A DNA stretch of 64,000 bases, from the NCBI RefSeq assembly GCF_014281055.1, contig NZ_JACRSE010000005.1, positions 62,001-126,000 of the forward strand, in the 5' to 3' direction. The DNA is from Fluviispira vulneris. GTDB lineage: Bacteria > Bdellovibrionota_B > Oligoflexia > Silvanigrellales > Silvanigrellaceae. The notes under the pieces were generated by a model. That model ran no database searches. It worked only from the letters and a program-made list of their open reading frames with translations, and was not told the DNA's origin. The position numbers were made by a program, and so were the translations under genes. Positions 28,811-38,080 of the stretch are shown piece by piece; position 1 is the first letter of the stretch; the number at the start of each line of letters is the position of its first letter.

Positions 28811-29980
28811 TCAACTTGCACGCGAAGTTTTCATGACAGATTGATTTGGGAAGTTTTTTTGTTGCTTCAATTGATAAGATAAAATTGCTTCAAATAAGCG
28901 TTTTGATAAATTTTGATTTTCAAACTCAATGCCAATGCACCATTCTCCAGATTCAGAACTTGTCCATGAAATCTTACCAGACATAGATTGTATTCGATGT
29001 GCTAAATCTTTTTCTCCTACTTTTTTCTTAGTGCTAGAAGATAAAGTTGAAAGTGAAGATGATTTTTTCTGCTGCTTTTTACCTTTTACTTCTGCAGCAT
29101 CTAGCTTCGTCATACCTTTTTTATTTTTTTCTTGAGCTACAACAATTTCTTCTTTTGAATTTGTAATATGAGAAATTTTTGAAAGTTCAAGCATACTCCC
29201 ACTTTCAATATCTGAATGCGATGGAAGTTTTAATGTAACTGAACTTCCTGAAGAGATTATTTCCATACTCGCTAACAGTAAATTCCAATCCGTTAATCCA
29301 GATTTTCCTTGTTTACTTGGTTTTAATTTCACACCGCTCAAAGAACAATCTTCAATAATGCCGCAAAAATAAATTGGTATAGGAGCTACAACTTCTGCTT
29401 TATTCTTTGTTGTTTTTTTCTCCTTAAGATTTTTCCCAATCTTTTTTGTAACTTTTTCTGTTTTTGTCTCGACTTTAGCTCCAACAGCTTTTTTATTTTT
29501 TTGTGGCGCTAATATTTGCTGAAAAGCAAAAACACTTTCATTTTCAAGTAACACCTCAGCAAAGACAGGCAAATGGCAAGCAACTCTCTTTTGAGTTCTT
29601 GTCTTGAGCTCACAAAAGCGCTGTGCCACAGCAATCACAACTTCAGGATTCACTGGCTTCTTCAGCCAACTTTGACAGTCAGCATAGGGTTGTAATGATG
29701 TCTCAATGGACTGAATCACATCTGGTCGATCAAATGCCGTGATTAAAATGGGTGTGTCATACAATTTTTTAAGGAGCAGAGCTGTTTTAGCTCCATTCAA
29801 ATCTGGTAAATCAAAATCAATGACAAATGCATCTACACCTTCGCTGCATTTAGCCAATTGAAGCGCTTCTGCAGATGTCTTAGCCACAAGAACCTGTATA
29901 CCCGGATAATGATCTTTAAAGACTTCACTGGTCATAACAAGACTGGCTTTACTTGAATCAGCAATTAAAATTTTCTTCAC
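28811..29980 (-). CDS. Receiver protein with an interrupted PilZ domain
   Basis: 389 residues from GTG 29980 (GGGAG upstream). Residues 1-125 are a receiver (ILIADSSKAS, phospho-Asp in VIDFDLPDLNG, WLKKPVN lysine). A PilZ-type c-di-GMP signature follows: RTQKR (RxxxR) about 134, and DCSLSGVKL (DxSxxG) about 215. The usual gap between them is 20-30 residues. Here about 80 lie between, including a lysine-rich, low-complexity insert, and a second Lys/Ser-rich insert occupies about 285-325 before the final strands (GEWCIGIEFEN). Possibly links phosphorelay and c-di-GMP inputs. Targets unknown. Confidence 0.75.
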   Translation of the reverse strand: MKKILIADSSKASLVMTSEVFKDHYPGIQVLVAKTSAEALQLAKCSEGVDAFVIDFDLPDLNGAKTALLLKKLYDTPILITAFDRPDVIQSIETSLQPYADCQSWLKKPVNPEVVIAVAQRFCELKTRTQKRVACHLPVFAEVLLENESVFAFQQILAPQKNKKAVGAKVETKTEKVTKKIGKNLKEKKTTKNKAEVVAPIPIYFCGIIEDCSLSGVKLKPSKQGKSGLTDWNLLLASMEIISSGSSVTLKLPSHSDIESGSMLELSKISHITNSKEEIVVAQEKNKKGMTKLDAAEVKGKKQQKKSSSLSTLSSSTKKKVGEKDLAHRIQSMSGKISWTSSESGEWCIGIEFENQNLSKRLFEAILSYQLKQQKNFPNQSVMKTSRAS

Positions 29981-30121
29981 TTTTGACTCCCAAGGGTTGA
30001 GCTCGCTTGAGAGATTATAAGCTGAAAATAAAAATAGCTGTGCGACAAAAAAGTAAATGGGAAAAATTTATCTATTTTAAAATAAGGGAAAAATAAGGAA
30101 TTTTGCGGCTAGGATGAAGAA

Positions 30122-30196
30122 TGGCTCCCCAGGGGTGGATTGAACACCCGACCAAGTGATTAACAGTCACTTGCTCTACCACTGAGCTACTGAGGA
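30122..30196 (-). tRNA. tRNA-Asn (anticodon GTT), CCA encoded
   Basis: Reading the minus strand from 30196: acceptor TCCTCAG pairs with CTGGGGA, the D arm is GCTC/GAGC, the anticodon stem AGTGA/TCACT closes the loop CTGTTAA with anticodon GTT, the variable loop is TGGTC, the T arm is GGGTG-TTCAATC-CACCC, then discriminator G and encoded CCA. 75 nt including CCA. All stems pair, with one G-T in the acceptor. Confidence 0.96.
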
Positions 30197-30318
30197 ACGT
30201 CTTCGTGAAAGTGTGTCTACATAATCGCGAGAGAGAGGTCAAGTCGATTTAAAAAAAATTTTTCATTTTTTTTATTTCATGCTTTTTTGCTCTATTTTGA
30301 GAAAAAATATGCCTATTT

Positions 30319-30981
30319 TTAAGGAATAAGTCCATCTGCCGCCAAAACATCGCTTTTTTCCCAAGCAAACTCCCACTTATGAACTCGCTGCTGTCCGCTC
30401 ACAAGTGGGCGAAGAATGTCGAGTCGCTTCAGTCGACGGTGAAAATTTCCAGGATCGATTTCTTGGCTTGAAAGCATACCCACAAGAAGACGAAGGTCTT
30501 GGATTGAAAAGACTTGCGAAAGCAGCTCAAAGGTAAAGGTCGTATTTTTAACCCACAGTGGAACTTGATTGAGACACTCCCTTAAAAAAAGACGGCTGTC
30601 AGGAGCCAAAATAGAGTCTTGAGAGAAAAGATTTTCAGCATCTAGCCAAACCCCCTTTGCATACGAAGAAAACTCTTGGGGAAGCGCGATAGCACGCACA
30701 ATGGCTATACTTTGGGATTGTTCAAAGAGGAGATCTCTATCGTAGACATCAACAATACGATCTTTGCAGCGAGCAGAATTGAGCCAATTTTCTAAGTCAG
30801 CAAACGGAACTTCTGAAAGAAGATCTCTTAGAATTTGGCGTGTTCCACCATGTAAATGAAGGTCTTGCTTCAGCATAATGCTTGGGAAAGTCTGTCTGTC
30901 ACTTGTGGGATCTTTGGTCACCAAAACACGAAGGCTATCGCTGACTGCAGCGATAGGTATCAAAAAAAGTTCTGTTTTCAA
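30319..30981 (-). CDS. Nudix-type regulator, degenerate (NrtR-like)
   Basis: 220 residues from TTG 30981 (GGAG upstream). The first 150 residues follow a Nudix fold outline, but the Nudix box (GX5EX7REUXEEXGU) is not recognisable; GGTRQILRDLLSEVPF is the nearest remnant. The last 60 residues, FELLSQVFSIQDLRLLVGML and NFHRRLKRLDIL, match the winged-helix C-terminus of NrtR-type transcription factors. That family senses ADP-ribose-like ligands to control NAD or sugar metabolism. It lies 23 bp downstream of the DUF4340 gene. Target unknown. Confidence 0.62.
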   Translation of the reverse strand: MKTELFLIPIAAVSDSLRVLVTKDPTSDRQTFPSIMLKQDLHLHGGTRQILRDLLSEVPFADLENWLNSARCKDRIVDVYDRDLLFEQSQSIAIVRAIALPQEFSSYAKGVWLDAENLFSQDSILAPDSRLFLRECLNQVPLWVKNTTFTFELLSQVFSIQDLRLLVGMLSSQEIDPGNFHRRLKRLDILRPLVSGQQRVHKWEFAWEKSDVLAADGLIP

Positions 30982-31004
30982 AAGAAATTACTCCATCTAT
31001 TTTT

Positions 31005-32438
31005 TTACTGACGCGTGGACGTATCACCAACTGAATAGAGTTGAGCAAGCAGTGAAAGCCACCCAGCTTCAACGATATACACGGTGGGAGCATCTGAACG
31101 CTTTAAGTACACACTTTTTTCGTTATTTGGAACCCTGTTGCCAACAATAATTTCAATAGACTTTGACTTAGAATCGGATCCGAGCAAAAAGGCAAAAGTC
31201 TTAAGTGGCTTAGTTAGACCAAATTTCACAAGATCTTCATTGGTTGCATTTAAAATAAGATCATCAGCCGCCATCAGCTCCCAATTAGAAAAAAAAGTCA
31301 ATACCTCTGCATTTGGAGGCTGAGAAACGGAAGGTTGTTGCGTTTCTGACTCAACAAAGTACCAATTATTGTCTTTTCTTAAATATGTAGAGTTCGACAG
31401 TTTTATGCCGGAAATGTGATCTAAGTTTACGCCAAGTAAAACTTGTCTATTGCGAAAATACTTGTCTTTGGGAATAAGATCGCTCCAAAGGTCAAGGTTC
31501 AGCTGAGCAACAGCACCGTCTTTCATTGTAACAAAAATACCGTCCTTTGTAATTCCATATTCGAAATTTTGTAGAGTTTTACCAGCAGAGTCTTTAAAAT
31601 CGACCACCCCTGCAGGCGGAAGTAAGTTAAATTTCTTCTTTAATTCCGGAGTAACCTCTGAGTTTTCATATACTTTTTGTGCTAGAAGCCCTTGATAACG
31701 GCCTAAAAACTCATCAATAAAAACACCGTCTCCAGGCCATGCAAATGGTTTTTGCATTTCCCATTTGTTGTTCTTATCCTTTACCATAACAATATCATTC
31801 TCATGGGACTTTACTTCAAGAAAAGCCACATCAGCCCCTTTAAAGTCGCTCACTCTTTTACTGCGGAAATCGGAAAGCATTTTATTTTCAAGAACTGAAA
31901 TAAAGCTATTATTAACCACTAAGAGCAACTTTTTTGCGGGGTTCATTGCATAGACTGATGAGGAATTTAAGTTTGCTCCACCCTTTTTTCCAATATCGAG
32001 ATCATGACCAATAAAAAGCTGTTTGATCTCAGAATTTTTCAAATCAATTGTCACAGAGTTCTTTGTATTTTCTAAACCAAACTCAGTTAACATAGCCTTA
32101 TCGCCTTTAAGAGCTGCTTCCGTTCGAGGCAGTTCTTGCTGCACCGTAATTTGCTGAATTGCAGCTAAAATATTATTTACTGCATCTTGATCGGCGGCAA
32201 CAGCGATTGGAGAAATAATTTTCCAAGGAGATGTGAATGTATCGCGTGCAAAAGTAAATACAGAATTTTTATTTTGCACTGTAAATTTAATAACATCTTT
32301 TGTATCAAAAAAAATTGCATATGTTGTTTCTTTTTGCCGCTCTTCCTTTTTTTCGGTCATATAATTATCACCGTAGTAAACACCAATAAGAGCGCCAATT
32401 GCAACAATTCCAAGTGCTACTTTAATTGAATACTTCAT
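31005..32438 (-). CDS. DUF4340 protein of the Gld-type ABC system
   Basis: 477 residues with one N-terminal membrane segment (VALGIVAIGALIGVYYG) and a large periplasmic part made of repeated beta-rich units (IKFTVQNKNSVFTFARD, WKIISPIAVAADQDAVNNIL, LTEFGLENTKNSVTIDL), typical of DUF4340. It overlaps the GldG-like gene by 4 bp. DUF4340 proteins are regularly encoded behind GldA/F/G genes. They are thought to be the extracytoplasmic component, but their role is not established. Confidence 0.87.
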   Translation of the reverse strand: MKYSIKVALGIVAIGALIGVYYGDNYMTEKKEERQKETTYAIFFDTKDVIKFTVQNKNSVFTFARDTFTSPWKIISPIAVAADQDAVNNILAAIQQITVQQELPRTEAALKGDKAMLTEFGLENTKNSVTIDLKNSEIKQLFIGHDLDIGKKGGANLNSSSVYAMNPAKKLLLVVNNSFISVLENKMLSDFRSKRVSDFKGADVAFLEVKSHENDIVMVKDKNNKWEMQKPFAWPGDGVFIDEFLGRYQGLLAQKVYENSEVTPELKKKFNLLPPAGVVDFKDSAGKTLQNFEYGITKDGIFVTMKDGAVAQLNLDLWSDLIPKDKYFRNRQVLLGVNLDHISGIKLSNSTYLRKDNNWYFVESETQQPSVSQPPNAEVLTFFSNWELMAADDLILNATNEDLVKFGLTKPLKTFAFLLGSDSKSKSIEIIVGNRVPNNEKSVYLKRSDAPTVYIVEAGWLSLLAQLYSVGDTSTRQ

Positions 32439-34090
32439 GCAGATCTCCTCTTAAACCATATAAACAAACCTGATATAGCTGTAATTACTGGTAATATACC
32501 AGCAAAAAAGGGCAGCCATCTCCCTGGATAAAGGGACATATTAAATTGCTTTGGAGTGAAATCACGTGGAGGTATAGAAACCAATTCTTGATCCTGATAT
32601 AAATGAGCAACTGTTATAGGCAAAAGATTTTCACTGATTGGATTATCTCTTGCATAAGGCCCCAATATACTAAAGCCAAAAACAACTACTTGCGCTTTAT
32701 CTTTAGCAGGATCTGTTTCTTTATTTAATACTTTTTCTACTGCTAGGTTTGAAGCACCAGAAATATCAAGATTGACACCAATAGTCCAGATTTTATTCGC
32801 ATCAAAATTAGCATCAGGAGACAATCGGAATGGAGCCATTAAATCAATTTTATTTCTGACTTCAGGAGCTATTGTGATAGGAGCTGCACTATATGCAGAG
32901 AGAAGATTTGTTGCATTTATTAGAACTTTTCCGGTTGGATTTTCATTTGCAAGAATTGAAATAGGACGTCCACCATCGAGAGGCATAATAGCTTGTGCAC
33001 CATAAACGTCTGCAAAAACTTTAGTGATAGGAGAATCAGGATTGAAATTACTTGCTAAAATAGGGGGTCTAGAAAAATTTTGCTTTACAAGCTGTTGCCC
33101 GATCGGCGTCGAAGTATTTAATGTTAATAAAATAGGATCTAATTTCAGATTTAATTCTGTGTATAGCCTTTCGAGCCCTTGCTCACGATAAGGATTTACT
33201 AATAAAATTAAACGCCCACCAAATCCAATAAAATTTCTTAAAATATTTTGAACTTCTTCTCCATACAAGAGATTATTATCTCCAGCAATCAAGACTTTAG
33301 CTTCTTGAGGTAAGTTACCTTGCTTGATATTCCACTCTTTTACTTCATAAGATTTAGCTTGTAAAACACTTACAACATCTGAATAACTGCGACCAGAATT
33401 ATCAGGATTTACGCTCGGCTCACCACTACCAGATAAAAAATAAACTACTTTTTTAAATTTAACCAAATTAATAATAGCATTTGTTAGCTTACTCTCAGTA
33501 ATAACTCCATCTATTTCACTTTTATTATTACCACTCATTAAAACAAGACGAGAAAAGCCCGAAGGCTGAATTTTCTGAACCATAGCCTTATCTGTTAAGC
33601 TCAATTGACCTACATTTATAATTTGAGGTGATGTTTTCATATATAAAGATAAGAGATCAATATTGCTGTCGCAATAGTTTTCACCTAGATTTGATGATGG
33701 AACACAAATAATTTCTACAGGTTTTGTGAGAGTAGATAGAATCTTTACACTTTCAGGAGTTAAAGAGTTTATTTTATTTGAAGTCAGGTCAAAAGATTTT
33801 GAAAAATTATTTTTATTTAAAACAACAGCAAGACCTATGATTAAGCACATACCAATCAAGCTTGAAATAATAGCTTGGGCAAAATATTTTGGTGCATATT
33901 TTTCTGCTGTATTTTCTTTGTTTTTATTATTTCCTAAAGGAGAAACTAAATAAGCAAGAACAATAGCGCCTAACAAGACGAGACCAATCGGAAAATATTT
34001 GTTAATTAAAACTAAATTTTCCCACATAAGCAAAGTAACAAAAATCAAAAAAATAGTCGCAATTGAAAATTCAAGTTTATGCTTTTTCAT
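32435..34090 (-). CDS. GldG-family auxiliary protein (ABC_transp_aux)
   Basis: 551 residues. Three N-terminal membrane segments (about 5-100), a long periplasmic domain of the ABC_transp_aux/GldG type (VVYFLSGSGEPS, LILLVNPYREQG) and a C-terminal membrane segment (WLPFFAGILPVITAISGLFIWF) give the usual GldG topology. It starts 4 bp after the permease gene and overlaps the DUF4340 gene by 4 bp. In Bacteroidota GldG is required for gliding. In other phyla the complex is widespread with unknown substrate. Confidence 0.87.
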   Translation of the reverse strand: MKKHKLEFSIATIFLIFVTLLMWENLVLINKYFPIGLVLLGAIVLAYLVSPLGNNKNKENTAEKYAPKYFAQAIISSLIGMCLIIGLAVVLNKNNFSKSFDLTSNKINSLTPESVKILSTLTKPVEIICVPSSNLGENYCDSNIDLLSLYMKTSPQIINVGQLSLTDKAMVQKIQPSGFSRLVLMSGNNKSEIDGVITESKLTNAIINLVKFKKVVYFLSGSGEPSVNPDNSGRSYSDVVSVLQAKSYEVKEWNIKQGNLPQEAKVLIAGDNNLLYGEEVQNILRNFIGFGGRLILLVNPYREQGLERLYTELNLKLDPILLTLNTSTPIGQQLVKQNFSRPPILASNFNPDSPITKVFADVYGAQAIMPLDGGRPISILANENPTGKVLINATNLLSAYSAAPITIAPEVRNKIDLMAPFRLSPDANFDANKIWTIGVNLDISGASNLAVEKVLNKETDPAKDKAQVVVFGFSILGPYARDNPISENLLPITVAHLYQDQELVSIPPRDFTPKQFNMSLYPGRWLPFFAGILPVITAISGLFIWFKRRSA

Positions 34091-34093
34091 TAT

Positions 34094-34822
34094 TTAAAAT
34101 CTCCATTTTTTACTTTCCATAACAAACCGGCATAAGAAAAGAAAAACAGAAATAATTGCAATATATGTTGCAATAGAACCTGTTTTTATCATGCCTTTTG
34201 TAAACTCTGAACTCAGCTCTAATAAATTAACACTGTGTCTATACCAGTCTGGGATGCCAGGAAAAAAACCTGAGAATATAAATAGCAGAATAAAAAATGC
34301 AGATCCTAGATAACTAATAATAGGATTCTTTGTAAATGAACCAATAAAAAGTCCAATTGCAACAATAGTCGCACTGTTCAAAATAAAACCAATCCATCCA
34401 CTTAACAAGACTTTTAAATCAGGTTCGGTAAAGATAATTGAATATAGTGGATAGAGTGCCATAAAAATACCAATCACTCCGAAATACAACATTACACCTA
34501 GAAATTTCCCGTATACGATTGCCCATGTAGAAATAGGAGCAGAAGCTTGCAATCTATAAGTGCCATTTCCCAAATCTTCACTCATAGTTTTCATAGTAAA
34601 AGCGGGAATAATAAAAATATTTATGTAATTTAAAAAATTTAATATTTGTCCAAAAATATCTGCAACGGGATCGATGGACTGCCCTCTGATCAATAACATT
34701 TGCACAACAATATAAAATACAATTCCAGACACTAGAAAAATAATACAAGCAGCTATCCATCCTAAAGGTGTACCAAAAAATCCTTTAAAATCTCTTCCTG
34801 CAATTGCTAAAGTCACACTCAT
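34094..34822 (-). CDS. ABC-2 type permease (GldF-like)
   Basis: 242 residues with about six membrane helices. The N-terminal segment AIAGRDFKGFFGTPLGWIAA and the FIIPAFTMKTMSEDLGNGTYRLQASAPISTWAIVYGK stretch are characteristic of ABC-2/GldF permeases. ATG at 34822 overlaps the ATPase gene by 4 bp. It is the membrane subunit of the GldA-F-G-type transporter encoded here. Confidence 0.88.
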   Translation of the reverse strand: MSVTLAIAGRDFKGFFGTPLGWIAACIIFLVSGIVFYIVVQMLLIRGQSIDPVADIFGQILNFLNYINIFIIPAFTMKTMSEDLGNGTYRLQASAPISTWAIVYGKFLGVMLYFGVIGIFMALYPLYSIIFTEPDLKVLLSGWIGFILNSATIVAIGLFIGSFTKNPIISYLGSAFFILLFIFSGFFPGIPDWYRHSVNLLELSSEFTKGMIKTGSIATYIAIISVFLFLCRFVMESKKWRF

Positions 34823-35799
34823 ATAATTTCTCCTGTAGGGGATATTTGAGCCTGATGATGACCAGGTTGTGAACGAATCACTTCAAAAAATATTTCTTCA
34901 AGACCTTCTTTTTTCTCTTCAATACCTATTAAAGGAAAATTTTGTTGAACGATCTGTTCAGTTACATTAGCAATATTTTCTCCTCCCGAATCCGCCCAAA
35001 ACTCATTCCCAAATTCGACCAAGATAGAATTGTTTTTCTGTGACATTGACTTTGCAGATTTAACATAATTTCTCTGTTGAAACCAATGCAAAGCATGTTC
35101 TGTTTTTGAAGCAAATGTATATAAATAATATAATGGTTTTGAATTATCATTTTTAATAGAAGTTTTAGCAGCAATATGTCCATTATTTATGATAATAACT
35201 TCATCACATGTTGCTTGCACTTCAGATAAAATATGCGAACTTAAAATTACAGTTCGTTCGCTTGCTATTTTTTTTATTAATTTTCTAATATGTAAAATTT
35301 GGTTGGGATCAAGACCTTCGGTTGGCTCATCAAGGATTAAAACTTCGGGCCTATGGATAAGTGCAGCACAAAGCGCTACGCGTTGACGATATCCTTTAGA
35401 TAAATTCCCAATGATTCTTTCCGTGACATCACTCACATCACAATCTTCTATCACTCTTTCAACCGCGGATTTCCTCTCTTTTCCACTTATACCTCGCAAT
35501 TTTGCGACATAATGAACAAAATCTCTAACCCGCATTTCCTTATATAGAGGAGGATTATCAGGTAGATAACCCACATGGGCTTTAACATCTTGCGATTGTT
35601 CCACAATATCATAACCACAGATCTGAACACTTCCTGAACTTGGTCCCAATAAACCCGCTAAAATGTCCATTGTTGTTGATTTCCCAGAGCCATTTGGCCC
35701 TAAAAACCCGCAAACTCGCCCAGAGCCAACTGAAAAGTTTAATCCATGTAAAACTTTTCGCTCGCCAAAGAGTTTAACAAGTCCTTTTACTTCAATCAT
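34819..35799 (-). CDS. ABC transporter ATPase (GldA-like)
   Basis: 326 residues. Walker A GPNGSGKST, Q-loop region VGYLPDNPPLYKEM, signature LSKGYRQRVALCAAL, Walker B EVLILDEPTEGLDPNQ and H-loop LSSHILSEV are all intact, so it should hydrolyse ATP. The C-terminal 110 residues are an accessory domain ending in GLEEIFFEV, as in GldA/CcmA-type ATPases. ATG 35799 is preceded by AGGAGG. First gene of the minus-strand ABC operon. Its promoter must lie in 35800-35971. Confidence 0.92.
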   Translation of the reverse strand: MIEVKGLVKLFGERKVLHGLNFSVGSGRVCGFLGPNGSGKSTTMDILAGLLGPSSGSVQICGYDIVEQSQDVKAHVGYLPDNPPLYKEMRVRDFVHYVAKLRGISGKERKSAVERVIEDCDVSDVTERIIGNLSKGYRQRVALCAALIHRPEVLILDEPTEGLDPNQILHIRKLIKKIASERTVILSSHILSEVQATCDEVIIINNGHIAAKTSIKNDNSKPLYYLYTFASKTEHALHWFQQRNYVKSAKSMSQKNNSILVEFGNEFWADSGGENIANVTEQIVQQNFPLIGIEEKKEGLEEIFFEVIRSQPGHHQAQISPTGEII

Positions 35800-35971
35800 T
35801 TAGACCTCCTCAAAACAGACTCGACTCGGAAAGAAAAAGCGGCAGAAATTTACCGTCAAATAGTCAATATCCTAATGGGTATGATTGATATTAGCAAATT
35901 TAAGGAAATCAAAGAAGCAACCGATCTTTAATAAGGTTAATGAGTTACAGTTATTTGAAAAGGCTTCTTGC

Positions 35972-36469
35972 ATGAAAAAACGAAACTTTGGAGACCAGAC
36001 TTTTGCCAAACGAGTCGCTGCTCTCAACAAAAAAGCAATGGCACATGAGCACGTTGTTAATTTAGATGCCTACAGAGCTGCTTCACGTAGACCAGAAGCA
36101 AAAACAATTCTTGTTGTCGACGACGAGCCGGTCATGCGGAATGCTATTAAAAGAATTTTTGAAAAAGATAATTTTAGAGTTTTAATTGCAAAAGATGCAA
36201 TGGAGCTTTCTAAGATAATTGAAGACACAAAACTTGATCTCGTTTTACTCGATATTCAACTCCCATGGGTTGATGGCTATGAATTGTGCGCCCTACTGAA
36301 GTCACATCCTCTCCTGAAAAATTTGCCAGTGGCTTTTGTTTCAGGCAATAAAACAGAAGAGGATATTCGCAAAGGCTTTGATGCTGGTTGTGATGAGTAC
36401 ATTACAAAACCTTTTGAAGTAGAAGCAATTCAGCGAATGGTGAATCAACTGTTGTTGAAAACGAGTTAG
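35972..36469 (+). CDS. Single-domain response regulator
   Basis: About 165 residues from ATG 35972 (AAAAGG upstream). An in-frame TTG at 35885 has no ribosome site. A basic 45-residue N-terminal tail precedes a canonical receiver: ILVVDDEPVM, phospho-acceptor Asp in LVLLDIQLPWVDG, VSGN and the KPFE lysine. No output domain. The aspartokinase gene starts 6 bp after it, so the two are cotranscribed. Confidence 0.88.
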   Translation: MKKRNFGDQTFAKRVAALNKKAMAHEHVVNLDAYRAASRRPEAKTILVVDDEPVMRNAIKRIFEKDNFRVLIAKDAMELSKIIEDTKLDLVLLDIQLPWVDGYELCALLKSHPLLKNLPVAFVSGNKTEEDIRKGFDAGCDEYITKPFEVEAIQRMVNQLLLKTS

Positions 36470-36475
36470 GTAACA

Positions 36476-37261
36476 ATGGATCCTAAAAAAAAATGTATTG
36501 TTCTTAAATTTGGGGGAGCCTCCGTGCGTTCTCCTGAATCTTTTTCTTCTATTGCAGATATCATTTTACAACGCAAAAAAGAATATGAACGAGTGATTGT
36601 TGTCGTGAGCGCAATGGGTAGCACGACAGATGATCTCATTGCTTTGGCAACGAAAGTAAATCCTAACCCACCAAGACGTGAACTCGATATGCTCATTTCG
36701 GTGGGCGAACGTATCAGTGTTGCTTTACTAGCCATGGCACTGTCAGCAAAAGGAAGTGAAGCAATCAGTTTTACCGGGAGTCAATCTGGAATACTAACCA
36801 CAAACGATCACTCTGACGCTAAAATTGTAAATGTAAAACCACACCGCCTCATTCCACACTTAGAATCCGGAAAAATCGTTATCGTTGCAGGCTTTCAAGG
36901 AATGAGTCTTGCAGGCGAAATAACAACTTTAGGTCGGGGAGGATCGGATACGACCGCCGTTGCCCTTGCAATTGCTTTAAAAGCAGATCTAGTTGAATTT
37001 TTTAAAGATGTTTATGGCATATATAACACTGATCCAAAGCTAGATAAACAAGCAAAGCTATTGTCAATATTAAGCCATAAAGAAGCTTTAAATATAGTAA
37101 ATAGAGGAGCTAAAGTCCTGCATGCACGTTGTGTGCTTCTTGCCGAAAAAAACGCTGTGCCACTCAAAGTTCTCCCCTTTGCTCATTATGAAGAGAAAAA
37201 TGTTGGCACTCTTATTGAATCTAATGAAAAAGCAGATTTACATATTTCCTACGAAGTTTGA
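36476..37261 (+). CDS. Aspartokinase-type amino-acid kinase lacking ACT domains
   Basis: 261 residues, only the catalytic domain. VLKFGGASVRSPESF is the aspartokinase signature (KFGGxS), VVVSAMGSTTDDLIALA the second block, ISVGERIS the substrate loop and TLGRGGSDTTAVALA the ATP-loop. Bacterial aspartokinases usually run 400-450 residues with C-terminal ACT domains for lysine or threonine feedback; here the frame ends right after the kinase core. It may be an unregulated isozyme, or act on another carboxylate such as in a specialised pathway. Confidence 0.83.
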   Translation: MDPKKKCIVLKFGGASVRSPESFSSIADIILQRKKEYERVIVVVSAMGSTTDDLIALATKVNPNPPRRELDMLISVGERISVALLAMALSAKGSEAISFTGSQSGILTTNDHSDAKIVNVKPHRLIPHLESGKIVIVAGFQGMSLAGEITTLGRGGSDTTAVALAIALKADLVEFFKDVYGIYNTDPKLDKQAKLLSILSHKEALNIVNRGAKVLHARCVLLAEKNAVPLKVLPFAHYEEKNVGTLIESNEKADLHISYEV

Positions 37262-37346
37262 TATCATGCTTAATACAAACTTTATGCAAGTTTGCAGATC
37301 GACGTTCTTATTCTTAATTTTCCTTAGCTAAAGGAGATTATTAGAA

Positions 37347-38039
37347 ATGAAGCAAGTTGTTATTGTAGGCGGCAGTGGTCTAGTCGGAAATCATATTTTA
37401 AATGTCTTAGCCCATAAGCAAGATATAGCAGTCACATCTCTCGTACGAAAAGTTGTTGGAGACTCTAACATCCCTTCAATAACTGAAGTGATATTTAATT
37501 TTGAAGACCCAAATGAATATAAAAAAATCGGCTCAGAGATTAAATGCGATATTTTTTTCTGCTGCATCGGAACAACTATTCGCAAAGCAAAATCTGCTGA
37601 GAATTTTTTAAAAGTTGATCGTGATTATCCCATTTTATTTATTGAAAATATCAAAAAAAACTCACCGAAAACAATTTTTGTTTTCGTCTCTAGTATTGGT
37701 GCAGCAAATCCACGAGGACTTTATTTAAGTGCAAAAAGTGAAGTAGAAAATGTTTTGAGAAAAAGTCTATTACCTTATATTATCGCTCGACCAAGTTTAC
37801 TTATTGGCAAAAGAAAAGAGTTTCGTCTCGCAGAACAATTGGGCGGAATAATATTCAATAAAATTGACAATTTTCTTAAAAAGATAAATATCAGTGATGC
37901 ACTTGCTATTAATAAATATGTTCCCATTAAAGCAACAGAAGTTGCAGAATGTCTAGTGCATAGTGCAATTAATTTTGACAAAACTATACCAGGAATCGTT
38001 ATTGAAGGAAGAGATTTTAGCAATTTTACAAATTCGTGA
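37347..38039 (+). CDS. NAD(P)H-binding SDR-type protein (YbjT/HTATIP2-like)
   Basis: 230 residues. VVIVGGSGLVGNHILNVL is the dinucleotide loop, CDIFFCCIGTTIRKAKSAE follows strand 4, FVFVSSIGAANP is the strand-5 serine, and YLSAK gives YxxxK. Atypical short SDR related to NAD(P)-binding 'oxidoreductase HTATIP2-like' proteins, often linked to quinones or fatty acids. Specific reaction unknown. AAAGGAG lies before the ATG. Confidence 0.8.
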   Translation: MKQVVIVGGSGLVGNHILNVLAHKQDIAVTSLVRKVVGDSNIPSITEVIFNFEDPNEYKKIGSEIKCDIFFCCIGTTIRKAKSAENFLKVDRDYPILFIENIKKNSPKTIFVFVSSIGAANPRGLYLSAKSEVENVLRKSLLPYIIARPSLLIGKRKEFRLAEQLGGIIFNKIDNFLKKINISDALAINKYVPIKATEVAECLVHSAINFDKTIPGIVIEGRDFSNFTNS

Positions 38040-38080
38040 GAAAATTATTACAATTGTTGCTATCAATATTATTTTAAAAT

